Part shown: piece by piece, positions 19,336 through 26,333 of the stretch
How the letters are laid out: every line of letters starts with the position of its first letter
Numbering within the stretch: position 1 is the first letter of the stretch
NCBI RefSeq assembly: GCF_035953295.1
Contig: NZ_CP108370.1
Coordinates: forward strand, 6,805,001 to 6,869,000
Origin: Streptomyces sp. NBC_01335
Lineage (GTDB): Bacteria > Actinomycetota > Actinomycetes > Streptomycetales > Streptomycetaceae
Length of the DNA stretch: 64,000 nucleotides
Direction: 5' to 3'
The notes under the pieces: model-generated
The model's input: only the letters and a program-made list of their open reading frames with translations
The model's database searches: none
Told to the model about the DNA's origin: nothing
Position numbers and translations under genes: made by a program

Positions 19336-19845
19336 TCAGCGGACCCAGCCGGTGAAGCTCTGCCCGAGTGTCTGTGCCTTCTCCGCCGCGCGCGGCCGGC
19401 TGCCGTCGACGGCGGCCGACACGGCACGTACCAGCCACGCGTTGACCGACAGGCCCTCGCGGCTCGCGGCCTCCTCGGCGCGCGTCTTGAGGTGGGCCGG
19501 CAGGCGCAGGTTGACGCGGGCGGTGCCGCCCTCGTCTCCGTCGGCGGGCGCCAGGGAGGGAGGCGGTTCGACGGGGGCTGCCTGCTCCGCGGGGGAGTCG
19601 GTGAGCGGTCGGGTCACCACGAAGTCGGGGTCGAGTCCCCGCAGTCGTACGTCGACCGAGCCCGGGGCGAGCTCGCGGGTGACCTCGTCCATCGCGGCCG
19701 AGAGCACGTTGAGCAGGGTCAGCCGGGTCGCCGATTCCAGGGGGGCGGTGAGCCGCTCCGCCAGCTCGCGGGCTTCGTCGCCGCCGGCATCGGCGGCCAC
19801 CGCGAGTTCGCGGCGGAGAGTGTCGACATACGGGGTGAGGTCCAT
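19336..19845 (-). CDS. HicB/CopG-type ribbon-helix-helix regulator
   Basis: A 169-residue protein. Residues about 113-155 form a ribbon-helix-helix DNA-binding unit: ARVNLRLPAHLKTRAEEAASREGLSVNAWLVRAVSAAVDG. The N-terminal helical part (PYVDTLRRELAVAADAGGDEARELAERL) resembles that of HicB-like antitoxin proteins, but no toxin gene is adjacent. The ATG at 19845 has no ribosome site and lies inside an operator-like repeat; a -10-like CATAGT ends 6 nt before it, so the mRNA may be leaderless. Likely autoregulator of the DUF4097-ABC operon. Confidence 0.85.
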   Translation of the reverse strand: MDLTPYVDTLRRELAVAADAGGDEARELAERLTAPLESATRLTLLNVLSAAMDEVTRELAPGSVDVRLRGLDPDFVVTRPLTDSPAEQAAPVEPPPSLAPADGDEGGTARVNLRLPAHLKTRAEEAASREGLSVNAWLVRAVSAAVDGSRPRAAEKAQTLGQSFTGWVR

Positions 19846-19874
19846 GACGCCACTATGGCACCATGATGGCGTCA
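19845..19874 (-). promoter_or_regulatory. Three operator-like octamers over the RHH gene start
   Basis: TGACGCCA (19845-19852), TGGCACCA (19856-19863) and TGGCGTCA (19867-19874) are spaced exactly 11 bp. All fit TGRYRYCA. The first overlaps the start codon of the RHH gene. On the minus strand CATAGT sits between sites, positioned as a -10 box for a leaderless transcript. Confidence 0.6.
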
Positions 19875-19984
19875 CGCGCAAGGGTGGATGTGTCGTCTTG
19901 CGGGTGAGATCCAGCCCTACCGCTTTGACCTGCGGAAATGGGGGGCGTTGCGTCGGGATCGATGTGGCGTCCCGGTGTGTCGGG

Positions 19985-20042
19985 TGGCGTCACGCGGTGC
20001 CAAGTGGTGCCAGGTGGTGCCATTCGGCGTCGGGTGGCGCCT
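19985..20042. repeat. Six-unit 10-bp-phased octamer array upstream of the RHH gene
   Basis: Octamers begin at 19985 (TGGCGTCA), 19995 (CGGTGCCA), 20005 and 20015 (TGGTGCCA), 20025 (CGGCGTCG) and 20035 (TGGCGCCT), each exactly 10 bp apart. They match the motif at the RHH gene start. Ribbon-helix-helix proteins commonly bind short sites on successive helical turns. The array starts 140 bp upstream of the regulator's ATG and its last unit touches the modC stop codon. Confidence 0.65.
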
Positions 20043-21133
20043 CAGGCGGGATACGCGTGGGTCTGCGCGGCCTTGACCGCGGCCCAGACCGTGGCGCCCG
20101 GGTGCAGGTCGAGTTCGGCGGCGGCGACCGTGGTGAGGTCGGCGGCGAGGGGGAGTTCGCCCGTGAGGTCCGCGCGGATCTGGTCGCCGTGCGTCTCCAG
20201 CCCGTCGACCTCGCACCGCCAGAGGTTGCGGGCGCTGGAACCGGTGGGGCGCTCCCGGTGCAGGGTGACCGCGTTCGGGGGGAACGCGACGAACACCGGC
20301 CCGGTGAGGTCCTCGGTGGTGGTGATCGCCGGACCGGCGTCGAGCCGGACGGTGTGGCCCTCGGCCCGCCCCCGGTAGAGGTTGAGCCCGACGAGCCGCG
20401 CGATGTAGTCGGTACGCGGGCGGCGGGCGATGTCCGACGGTGCGCCCTCCTGGACGACTCGGCCGTGCTCGATCACGACCAGCCGGTCGGCGAGGACCAT
20501 CGCGTCCAGCGGATCATGCGTGACCAGCACCGCGACTGCCTCGAACTCGGCAAGATGGCGCCGGAGTTGGGACCTGACGTCGAGACGGGTACGCGCGTCG
20601 AGCGCGGCCAGCGGCTCGTCGAGCAGCAACAGCCGGGGGCGGGTGGCCAGGGCGCGGGCGAGTGCGACGCGCTGTGCCTGGCCGCCGGAGAGCCGGCGCG
20701 GCTTCGCCCCTGCCCGGTCGGTCAGCCCCATGCGGTCCAGCAGCGCGGCAGCCTGGGCCCGCGCCTCGGACCTGCGTACGCCCCGGCAGCGCGGCCCGAA
20801 AGCCACGTTGTCCAGGGCCGACAGGTGGGGGAAGAGCAGATAGTCCTGGAAGACGACTCCGACCGGCCGAGACTCCGGCGGCGTGCCCGTCAACGCGGCC
20901 CCGTCCAGCCACAGATGGCCCTCTGAGAGTGGAGTGAGGCCCGCGAGCGCGCGCAGCGCCGTGGTCTTCCCGGCCCCGTTCGGGCCCAGCAGGGCGACGA
21001 CCTCACCGGGCCGGGCGCTCAGCTCCACGTCCAGGCGGAAGGCGCCCCGGTCCACGACGAGCCGGGCGTCGAGCCCCTCGGCCGGCGCCGGGGCGTCCGG
21101 AGCGTCGGAGGCGGAGGCGGACGTGGCCGTCAT
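20042..21133 (-). CDS. modC: Molybdate ABC transporter ATPase
   Basis: A 363-residue ATPase with Walker A LLGPNGAGKTTALRAL, Q-loop VFQDYLLFPHLSALDNVAFG, signature RLSGGQAQRVALARAL, Walker B LLLLDEPLAALD and H-loop VLVTHDPLDAM. The C-terminal quarter (about 285-363) is a TOBE region (NLWRCEVDGLETHGDQIRADLTGELPLAADLTTVAAAELDL). The ATG at 21133 overlaps the modB stop. The subunit energises molybdate (or tungstate) uptake. Confidence 0.93.
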   Translation of the reverse strand: MTATSASASDAPDAPAPAEGLDARLVVDRGAFRLDVELSARPGEVVALLGPNGAGKTTALRALAGLTPLSEGHLWLDGAALTGTPPESRPVGVVFQDYLLFPHLSALDNVAFGPRCRGVRRSEARAQAAALLDRMGLTDRAGAKPRRLSGGQAQRVALARALATRPRLLLLDEPLAALDARTRLDVRSQLRRHLAEFEAVAVLVTHDPLDAMVLADRLVVIEHGRVVQEGAPSDIARRPRTDYIARLVGLNLYRGRAEGHTVRLDAGPAITTTEDLTGPVFVAFPPNAVTLHRERPTGSSARNLWRCEVDGLETHGDQIRADLTGELPLAADLTTVAAAELDLHPGATVWAAVKAAQTHAYPA

Positions 21134-22053
21134 GACGCCGTCATCCAGCGGTCGCGCAGCCCCGCCAGCACCGCGATCGACACCGCCAGCAGCACCAGGC
21201 TCAACGCGATGGCGGCCTCCGGGTCGTCCTGCAGGGCGAGGTAGACGGCCAGCGGCATGGTCTGCGTACGGCCGGGGAAGTTGCCCGCGAAGGTGATCGT
21301 CGCCCCGAACTCGCCCAGGGCGCGGGCCCAGGCGAGTACGGCACCCGCCGCGATGCCCGGGGCGATCAGCGGCAGGGTGACCCGCCGGAACGCCGTGAAG
21401 CGGGAGGCGCCCAGGGTGGTGGCCGCCTCCTCGTACCGAGGGTCGGCGGCCCGCAGGGTGCCCTCCACGCTGATGACGAGGAAGGGCATGGCCACGAACG
21501 CCTCGGCCACGATCACCCCCGCCGTGGTGAACGGCAGCGTGATGCCGAACCAGGAGTCCAGCCACTGCCCCACCACGCCGTTGCGGCCGAGCGCCAGCAG
21601 CAGCGCCACACCGCCCACCACCGGCGGCAGCACCAACGGCAGCGTCACCAGGGCCCGTACGAAACCCCGACCGGGGAAGTCGGTGCGCGCCAGCACCCAG
21701 GCGAGCGGCACACCCAGCACCAGACTCACCGCGGTGGCGGCGGTGGCCGAGATCAGCGACAACTGGAGCGCCTGCCAGACCTCCGTACTGGACAGCTGCT
21801 CCGGCATGCTCCGCCAGGGGGCCCGCATGAGCAGGGCGACCATCGGCAGCAGCAGGAACACCAGCCCGAGCAGGGCGGGCAGCAGCAGCGGCAGCGGAAC
21901 CCGGCCGCGCCGCCCCGTACCACCGGGCCCTCGCGCGCCGCCGCGCCGCCCCGTACCGTCGTCCCGTCCCGTGCTGTCGCCCCGGACGCGGCGAAGCCGT
22001 GACCGGCCCGTCGAAGGGCCCGTCACGGCGTCGGACGCGGTATGCCGTTTCAC
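21130..22053 (-). CDS. modB: Molybdate ABC transporter permease
   Basis: A 307-residue permease with an Arg/Gly-rich cytoplasmic N-terminus of about 50 residues and five to six membrane helices. The EAA loop is EEAATTLGASRFTAFRRVTLPLIAPGI, followed by GAVLAWARALGEFGATITFAGNFPGRTQTMPLAVYLAL, both typical of ModB. GTG start at 22053 overlaps the modA stop (GTGA). Same-strand operon modA-modB-modC. Confidence 0.94.
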   Translation of the reverse strand: MKRHTASDAVTGPSTGRSRLRRVRGDSTGRDDGTGRRGGARGPGGTGRRGRVPLPLLLPALLGLVFLLLPMVALLMRAPWRSMPEQLSSTEVWQALQLSLISATAATAVSLVLGVPLAWVLARTDFPGRGFVRALVTLPLVLPPVVGGVALLLALGRNGVVGQWLDSWFGITLPFTTAGVIVAEAFVAMPFLVISVEGTLRAADPRYEEAATTLGASRFTAFRRVTLPLIAPGIAAGAVLAWARALGEFGATITFAGNFPGRTQTMPLAVYLALQDDPEAAIALSLVLLAVSIAVLAGLRDRWMTAS

Positions 22054-22892
22054 GGCTTGATGAACCCCGCCCCGGTCAGCACCTGCTGGCCCTCGGCGGA
22101 CTGCACCAGCGCGATGAACGCCTTCGCCGCCTCGGTGTTGGGGGCGTTCTTCAGCAGCGTGATCGGGTAGTCGTTGATGGCGTCGGCGGACTCGGGGAAC
22201 TCCACACCCTCCACCTTGTCACCCGCGGCCTTCACATCGGTCTTGTAGACCACGGCCGCGTCGGCTTCCTTGAGCTCCACCTTGGTGAGCGCGCTCTTCA
22301 CGTCCTGCTCGTAGCTGACGGGGGTGAGCTTGAGCCCGGCGGCGTCCAGGGCCTTCTGCGCGGCGGCACCGCAGGGCACCGTCTTGTCGCAGAGCACGAC
22401 CTTCAGACCGGAGTCCGTGAGGTCCTTGAGGGTGGCGACCTTGTCCGGGTTGCCGGGCAGGGTCGCGATCTCCAGCTGGTTGCGCACGAACGTGGCGGGC
22501 GTGCCCACCGCGTCCTTCGCGTCGGTGACGATCGCCATCGTCTTGGCGCTGGCGGCGGCGAAGACGTCGGCCGGTGCGCCCTGGGTGATCCCGGCGGCCA
22601 GGCTGTCGCTGCCCCCGAAGTTGAAGGTGACCTTCGTCCCCGGATGGGCCTTCTCGAACGAGGCGCCCAGGGTCGTGAAGCTCTCCTTGAGCGACGCGGC
22701 GGCGAACACGGTCACCGTGCCGGAGAGCTTCGGGGTGGCGTCGGCGGACGCGGAAGCCGAGGTGCCCGTCGGAGTGGTGGCGTCCGACGAGGAGTCGTCG
22801 GAGGAGGAGCAGGCGCTCAGCGCCAGCAGTGCGGCGACTCCCACGCCCGTCCACTGCAGGGTCCTACGGGTCCGGCGAGCGGAACGGGTCAT
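22050..22892 (-). CDS. modA: Molybdate-binding lipoprotein
   Basis: A 280-residue substrate-binding protein with a lipoprotein signal peptide (lipobox ALLALSACSS, Cys about residue 27) and a Ser/Thr/Ala-rich spacer. The ModA fold follows: VTVFAAASLKESFTTLGASFEKAHPG, FNFGGSDSLAAGITQGAPADVFAAAS, and late EADAAVVYKTDVKAAG. Start chosen at ATG 22892; the longer open frame to 23057 has no secretion-compatible N-terminus. First gene of modABC. Confidence 0.95.
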   Translation of the reverse strand: MTRSARRTRRTLQWTGVGVAALLALSACSSSDDSSSDATTPTGTSASASADATPKLSGTVTVFAAASLKESFTTLGASFEKAHPGTKVTFNFGGSDSLAAGITQGAPADVFAAASAKTMAIVTDAKDAVGTPATFVRNQLEIATLPGNPDKVATLKDLTDSGLKVVLCDKTVPCGAAAQKALDAAGLKLTPVSYEQDVKSALTKVELKEADAAVVYKTDVKAAGDKVEGVEFPESADAINDYPITLLKNAPNTEAAKAFIALVQSAEGQQVLTGAGFIKP

Positions 22893-22995
22893 CACGGGGT
22901 CTGCTCCCTCTGGTCGACGCGAATGCACGGACCGATCATACTGGCGCAGATGCGAGGGGGAAGACCGGAATAGCCTGGCAATAGCTGTGATGCAG

Positions 22996-23013
22996 ATGCC
23001 CCGACTGGGGCAT
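22996..23013. promoter_or_regulatory. Inverted repeat ATGCCCC-N4-GGGGCAT upstream of modA
   Basis: Perfect 7-bp arms around a 4-nt centre, about 100 bp before modA and 100 bp beyond the end of the HTH-TOBE gene. It could be the operator for that regulator or a small terminator. Confidence 0.45.
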
Positions 23014-23113
23014 ATGCGCTTCCCGGTCCTCGCGCGTGACTGCTTGTTTTCGGACATGCGTCAGCTCCCGGGAACACGTGGTCCCGGGGGCAGGGATGCG
23101 AGGGGTACCCGGA

Positions 23114-23512
23114 TCAGACGCGGTCGATGTGCACGTTGGTCGACTTCACGCGGGCGGTGGCCTCCATGCCGACCTCCAGGCCCAGTTCCTCCACCGCCTC
23201 GCGCGTCAGCAGGGAGACCAGCCGGTGCGGCCCGGCCTGGATCTCGACCTGCGCGGCGACGTCACCGAGCTTCACCGCCGTGACGATGCCCGCGAAGGCG
23301 TTGCGCACCGAGGTGTACGGAACCTCCTCCTCGCCCCCGCCCGCGCTCCCGGCGACCTCGACGGAGAAGGCCGCCAGATCCCCGCCGTCGATGAGCCGGC
23401 GCCCACTCTTGTCGCGGTGCGTGGCCACCCGGCCGGCGTCGGCCCACCGCCGCGCGGTGTCCGGGCTCACGCCCAGAAGGCGGGCCGCCTGGCCGATCGT
23501 GTAGGACTGCAT
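23114..23512 (-). CDS. Helix-turn-helix protein with molybdenum-binding TOBE domain
   Basis: A 132-residue protein. Residues 1-55 form a MerR/excisionase-type helix-turn-helix (SYTIGQAARLLGVSPDTARRWADAGRVATHRDKSGRRLIDGGDLAAF); residues about 68-132 form a Mop/TOBE domain (SVRNAFAGIVTAVKLGDVAAQVEIQAGPHRLVSLLTREAVEELGLEVG). This combination is the usual actinobacterial candidate for a molybdate-responsive regulator functionally like ModE. ATG at 23512 is preferred; GTG at 23521 is possible. It lies directly upstream of modABC on the same strand with a 221-bp gap. Confidence 0.9.
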   Translation of the reverse strand: MQSYTIGQAARLLGVSPDTARRWADAGRVATHRDKSGRRLIDGGDLAAFSVEVAGSAGGGEEEVPYTSVRNAFAGIVTAVKLGDVAAQVEIQAGPHRLVSLLTREAVEELGLEVGMEATARVKSTNVHIDRV

Positions 23513-23617
23513 GGGCGTCACGGTAGGTTCCCGGTCCTCGCGGACGCAAGCGCGGACGGCGCGGCGCCGCAGGTCGGGCGGCCCAGCGGCACGGGTCCGG
23601 GCCCCGGGAGCCCGGAC

Positions 23618-24682
23618 CTACGGCACGCGGGCGGTCCACTCGTCGCCGCTGTACTTGGTGGCGGCCAGCTCCTCCGCGCGCGCGAGCTCGTCGGCCGTGA
23701 CCCGGCCGTCGGTGAGCCCGTAACGGTTGCGGAAGGAGTCGACCATCCGCTCGATGACCGTCTCGCGCGGCAGCCCCGTCTGGCGCCGGAGCGGATCGAC
23801 CCGCTTCTTGGCCGACTTCGTGCCCTTGTCGGACATCTTCTCCTTGCCGATGCGGAGAACCTCGAGCATCTTGTCCGCGTCGATGTCGTAGCTCATGGTG
23901 ACGTGGTGCAGCACCGCTCCGGGACCGCCCTTCGGCCCGGTCACCCGCTTCTGGGCGGCGCCCGCGATCTTCCCGACCTCGGTCGCGATGTCGTTGAGCG
24001 GCTGGTACCAGGCCTTGATGCCCATGTCACCGAGGGCCGCGAGGACCCAGTCGTCGAGATAGGCGTACGAGTCCGCGAAGGAGAGCCCCGAGACGAGGGA
24101 GGCCGGCACGGACAGGGAGTACGTGATGGTGTTCCCCGCCTCCACGAACATGGCCCCGCCCCCGGAGATCCGGCGCACCACCCGCACGCCGTGGCGGGCC
24201 GCGCCCTCGGGATCGACCTCGTTGCGCAGGGACTGGAAACTGCCGATGATGACCGCGGGGGCGCCCCACTCCCAGACGCGGAGCGTCGGGGCGCGGCGCC
24301 CGGCGGCCACCTCCTCGGTGAGTACCTCGTCGAGCGCCATGTGGAGTTCGGGGGACTGGGGACCCTCGTGGATGAACTGCCAGTCGTAGTCGGTCCAGTC
24401 CGTGGCGTGGGCGAGCGCGCGCCGCACCGCCACCGCGATGCCCTCGGTGGTGATCCCGTACATCACCGTGCCCTCGGGCAGAGCCGCCTCGACGCGTGCG
24501 GCCAGTCCGGCGGCCTCGGTGTCGGCGGGCGCTCCTTCCAGGGCGGCGTCGACGGCCGTGATGGCCTCGTCGGGCTCCAGGAAGAAGTCCCCGGCGACCC
24601 GTACGTTGCGCAGGGCACCCGCTTCGACGTCCAGATCCACGACGACCAGCTTGCCGCCGGGCACCTTGTACTCACCATGCAC
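23618..24682 (-). CDS. lplA: Lipoate-protein ligase A-like protein
   Basis: About 354 residues. An N-terminal small domain (HGEYKVPGGKLVVVDLDVEAGALRNVRVAGDFFLEPDEAI) precedes a biotin/lipoate ligase fold with ELHMALDEVL, LRVWEWGAPAVIIGSFQSLRNEV, the substrate loop VVRRISGGGAMFVEAGNTITYSL, and NDIATEVGKIAGAAQKR, which holds the catalytic Lys. GTG at 24682 is preceded by AGGGGAG and gives the family N-terminus (MHGEYK); the longer frame has no support. It attaches scavenged lipoate to 2-oxoacid dehydrogenases or GcvH. The order of the small domain before the ligase domain is seen in some actinobacterial members. Confidence 0.9.
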   Translation of the reverse strand: MHGEYKVPGGKLVVVDLDVEAGALRNVRVAGDFFLEPDEAITAVDAALEGAPADTEAAGLAARVEAALPEGTVMYGITTEGIAVAVRRALAHATDWTDYDWQFIHEGPQSPELHMALDEVLTEEVAAGRRAPTLRVWEWGAPAVIIGSFQSLRNEVDPEGAARHGVRVVRRISGGGAMFVEAGNTITYSLSVPASLVSGLSFADSYAYLDDWVLAALGDMGIKAWYQPLNDIATEVGKIAGAAQKRVTGPKGGPGAVLHHVTMSYDIDADKMLEVLRIGKEKMSDKGTKSAKKRVDPLRRQTGLPRETVIERMVDSFRNRYGLTDGRVTADELARAEELAATKYSGDEWTARVP

Positions 24683-24928
24683 GGCTTCGCTCCCCTCGGC
24701 GCGCGATGTGATCCCTGAGCCTGTTGCCCCGAAGTCCTCAAAAAGCGCGCACATGCTCCGTATCGCACTTTAATGCTCGCTCGTGCCGGGCGGCCTTGCG
24801 GCTTCGAGAGGGCGGGCGTCCATTTCCTGGAGCCGGGCGGGCGTCCAACTCCAGGAGTTCCGTCGCGTGGCGGTCGTCGGTGTGCGGGAGGGCCCTGCCT
24901 GTGCTTCGTGGCCCGCAGCACGGCCTGC

Positions 24929-24983
24929 GACGGCCGACGGCCCGCGACCTCCGCCGGAGCGGTGGGGCGCGGGCCGCCGACCG
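24929..24983 (-). terminator. Hairpin after the propeller gene
   Basis: Arms 24929-24945 and 24967-24983 pair over 17 positions with two G-U type mismatches. It lies 43 bp beyond the stop of the leftward beta-propeller gene. The rest of the 343-bp gap to 24683 shows only a direct repeat of GGGCGGGCGTCCA near 24810-24850. Confidence 0.6.
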
Positions 24984-25025
24984 TCGTGGATCCCGGCCTG
25001 ACGGCATACGTCGCCGGGACCGGGG

Positions 25026-26078
25026 TCAGTGGCCCAGGACGATGCGGTGGATCAGGTCCTTGCCGTCCGTGCCCGAGCCGGACTTGTCCACGACGTACGC
25101 GACGCCGTCCGCGACCGTGACGTGGTTCGGGTTGGCGCCCGTGGCGAGGGTCTCGACGACGGCGCCCTTCTTCGGGTCGACGACCGTCACGTTGGCGTCG
25201 GTGCGGTTGACGACCAGCACCCGGCCCGACTTCTTGTCGGTGGCGACGGCCAGCGGGCCGGCGCCGGTGGTGACGGTCGACGTGACGGTGCCCTTCTTCA
25301 GGTCGATGACCGAGAGGGTGCCGGCGGTCTGGTTCGCGGTGTACGCGGTCTTGCCGTTGGCGGACAGGGCGACCGAGATCGCGCCGTCACCGGCGGGGAT
25401 GAAGCGCGGCGCCTTGTGCGGGGCGACCTCGACGACACGGTCGTTGTTCATGTCGGCGGTGTAGACCGTGCCGGTCTTCTCGTTCAGCGCGAGGCCGGTC
25501 GGGCTCGACCCCTCGATGGTGACGCGGCCCTTCTCCTTGAGCGTCTTCGAGTCGAACGCGACCAGGCTCGCACCGGCGAAGCTGCTCGCCCACACGGTGT
25601 TGTGCTTCTCGTCCACGACGATGTCACGGCCGTGCGCCACGTCCGGCAGGGTGGCGAGGTGTGCGCCGGTCTTCTGGCTGTAGACCGAGACGGTGTTGCT
25701 GCGGGTGTTGGTCGTCCACACGGTGTTGTGCTCGTCGTCCACCGCGACACCGTAGACAGCCTCGACCGCACCGGTCGCCGCGTCCGTGACCGGCGGCACG
25801 ATGGTCTTCTCGACCTTGAGGGTGCGCGGATCCACCTTCAGCAGGCTGGAGTTGGTGACCGGCGGGCGGCCCACGGCGGTCGTCGTCCACAGCACGTGGT
25901 TCCGCTCGGAGTACGAGGACTGGTACAGGCCCGTAGCCAGCGAGGCGGACGTGACGGTGGAGGCGGATCCGCCCTTGTGGGCCGTGGCACTGGCGGTCGC
26001 CGTGCCGGCCAGAGCCAGCGAACCGCCGACGGCGAGAACGATGGCGGTGCTGATGGAGCGGCGGGTAACAGACATCAT
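25026..26078 (-). CDS. Secreted YncE-like beta-propeller protein, iron-box controlled
   Basis: A 350-residue exported protein with signal peptide (SISTAIVLAVGGSLALAGTATASA) and seven repeating blades, each carrying a V-x-V-D/x-N-x-V-W/Y-T-x-N pattern such as VDDEHNTVWTTNTRSNTVSVYS and LNEKTGTVYTADMNNDRVVEV. These are YVTN-type blades, as in YncE. The dual ATG start (26078 or 26075) follows AAGGAG. An iron box 57 bp upstream matches 17 of 19 consensus positions, so expression should rise when iron is scarce; E. coli yncE is likewise known to be Fur-regulated. The biochemical role is not established. Confidence 0.9.
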   Translation of the reverse strand: MMSVTRRSISTAIVLAVGGSLALAGTATASATAHKGGSASTVTSASLATGLYQSSYSERNHVLWTTTAVGRPPVTNSSLLKVDPRTLKVEKTIVPPVTDAATGAVEAVYGVAVDDEHNTVWTTNTRSNTVSVYSQKTGAHLATLPDVAHGRDIVVDEKHNTVWASSFAGASLVAFDSKTLKEKGRVTIEGSSPTGLALNEKTGTVYTADMNNDRVVEVAPHKAPRFIPAGDGAISVALSANGKTAYTANQTAGTLSVIDLKKGTVTSTVTTGAGPLAVATDKKSGRVLVVNRTDANVTVVDPKKGAVVETLATGANPNHVTVADGVAYVVDKSGSGTDGKDLIHRIVLGH

Positions 26079-26134
26079 GCTGCGTCAATCTCCTTGACTG
26101 GTGCACCTCTTGTGGCGAGGCGTTACCCATGAGG

Positions 26135-26153
26135 TTAGCTTAGGCTTACCTAA
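26135..26153 (-). promoter_or_regulatory. Iron box upstream of the propeller gene
   Basis: TTAGCTTAGGCTTACCTAA matches TTAGGTTAGGCTAACCTAA, the DmdR/IdeR operator, at 17 of 19 positions. It is 57 bp before the start codon and probably overlaps the promoter. Confidence 0.85.
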
Positions 26154-26223
26154 CTTCCACACTTTTTCGAGTGGTGTGCATCACAGTTCTCGATGGCGGT
26201 AAACCTTCTGAGCCTCAAACGCG

Positions 26224-26265
26224 TCACGGGGCGTCGTGCGCGGTGAAGCACACAACGCCCCGTGA
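26224..26265 (-). terminator. 18-bp stem terminator after the repeat-domain surface protein
   Basis: Arms 26224-26241 and 26248-26265 pair over 18 positions with two wobble pairs and a 6-nt loop. It lies 68 bp beyond the stop at 26334 in the direction of transcription. Confidence 0.85.
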
Positions 26266-26333
26266 TGACGTAGGGGTTGTTCAAGTCGCCTGTCTGTGAC
26301 CCCTCGTGCAGGCAGAGCAGATATGACGGAACG

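Noticed and set aside
19336..19845. HicAB toxin-antitoxin pair
   Set aside because: The RHH protein resembles HicB-type antitoxins but no HicA-like or other toxin gene lies next to it; better read as an operon regulator.
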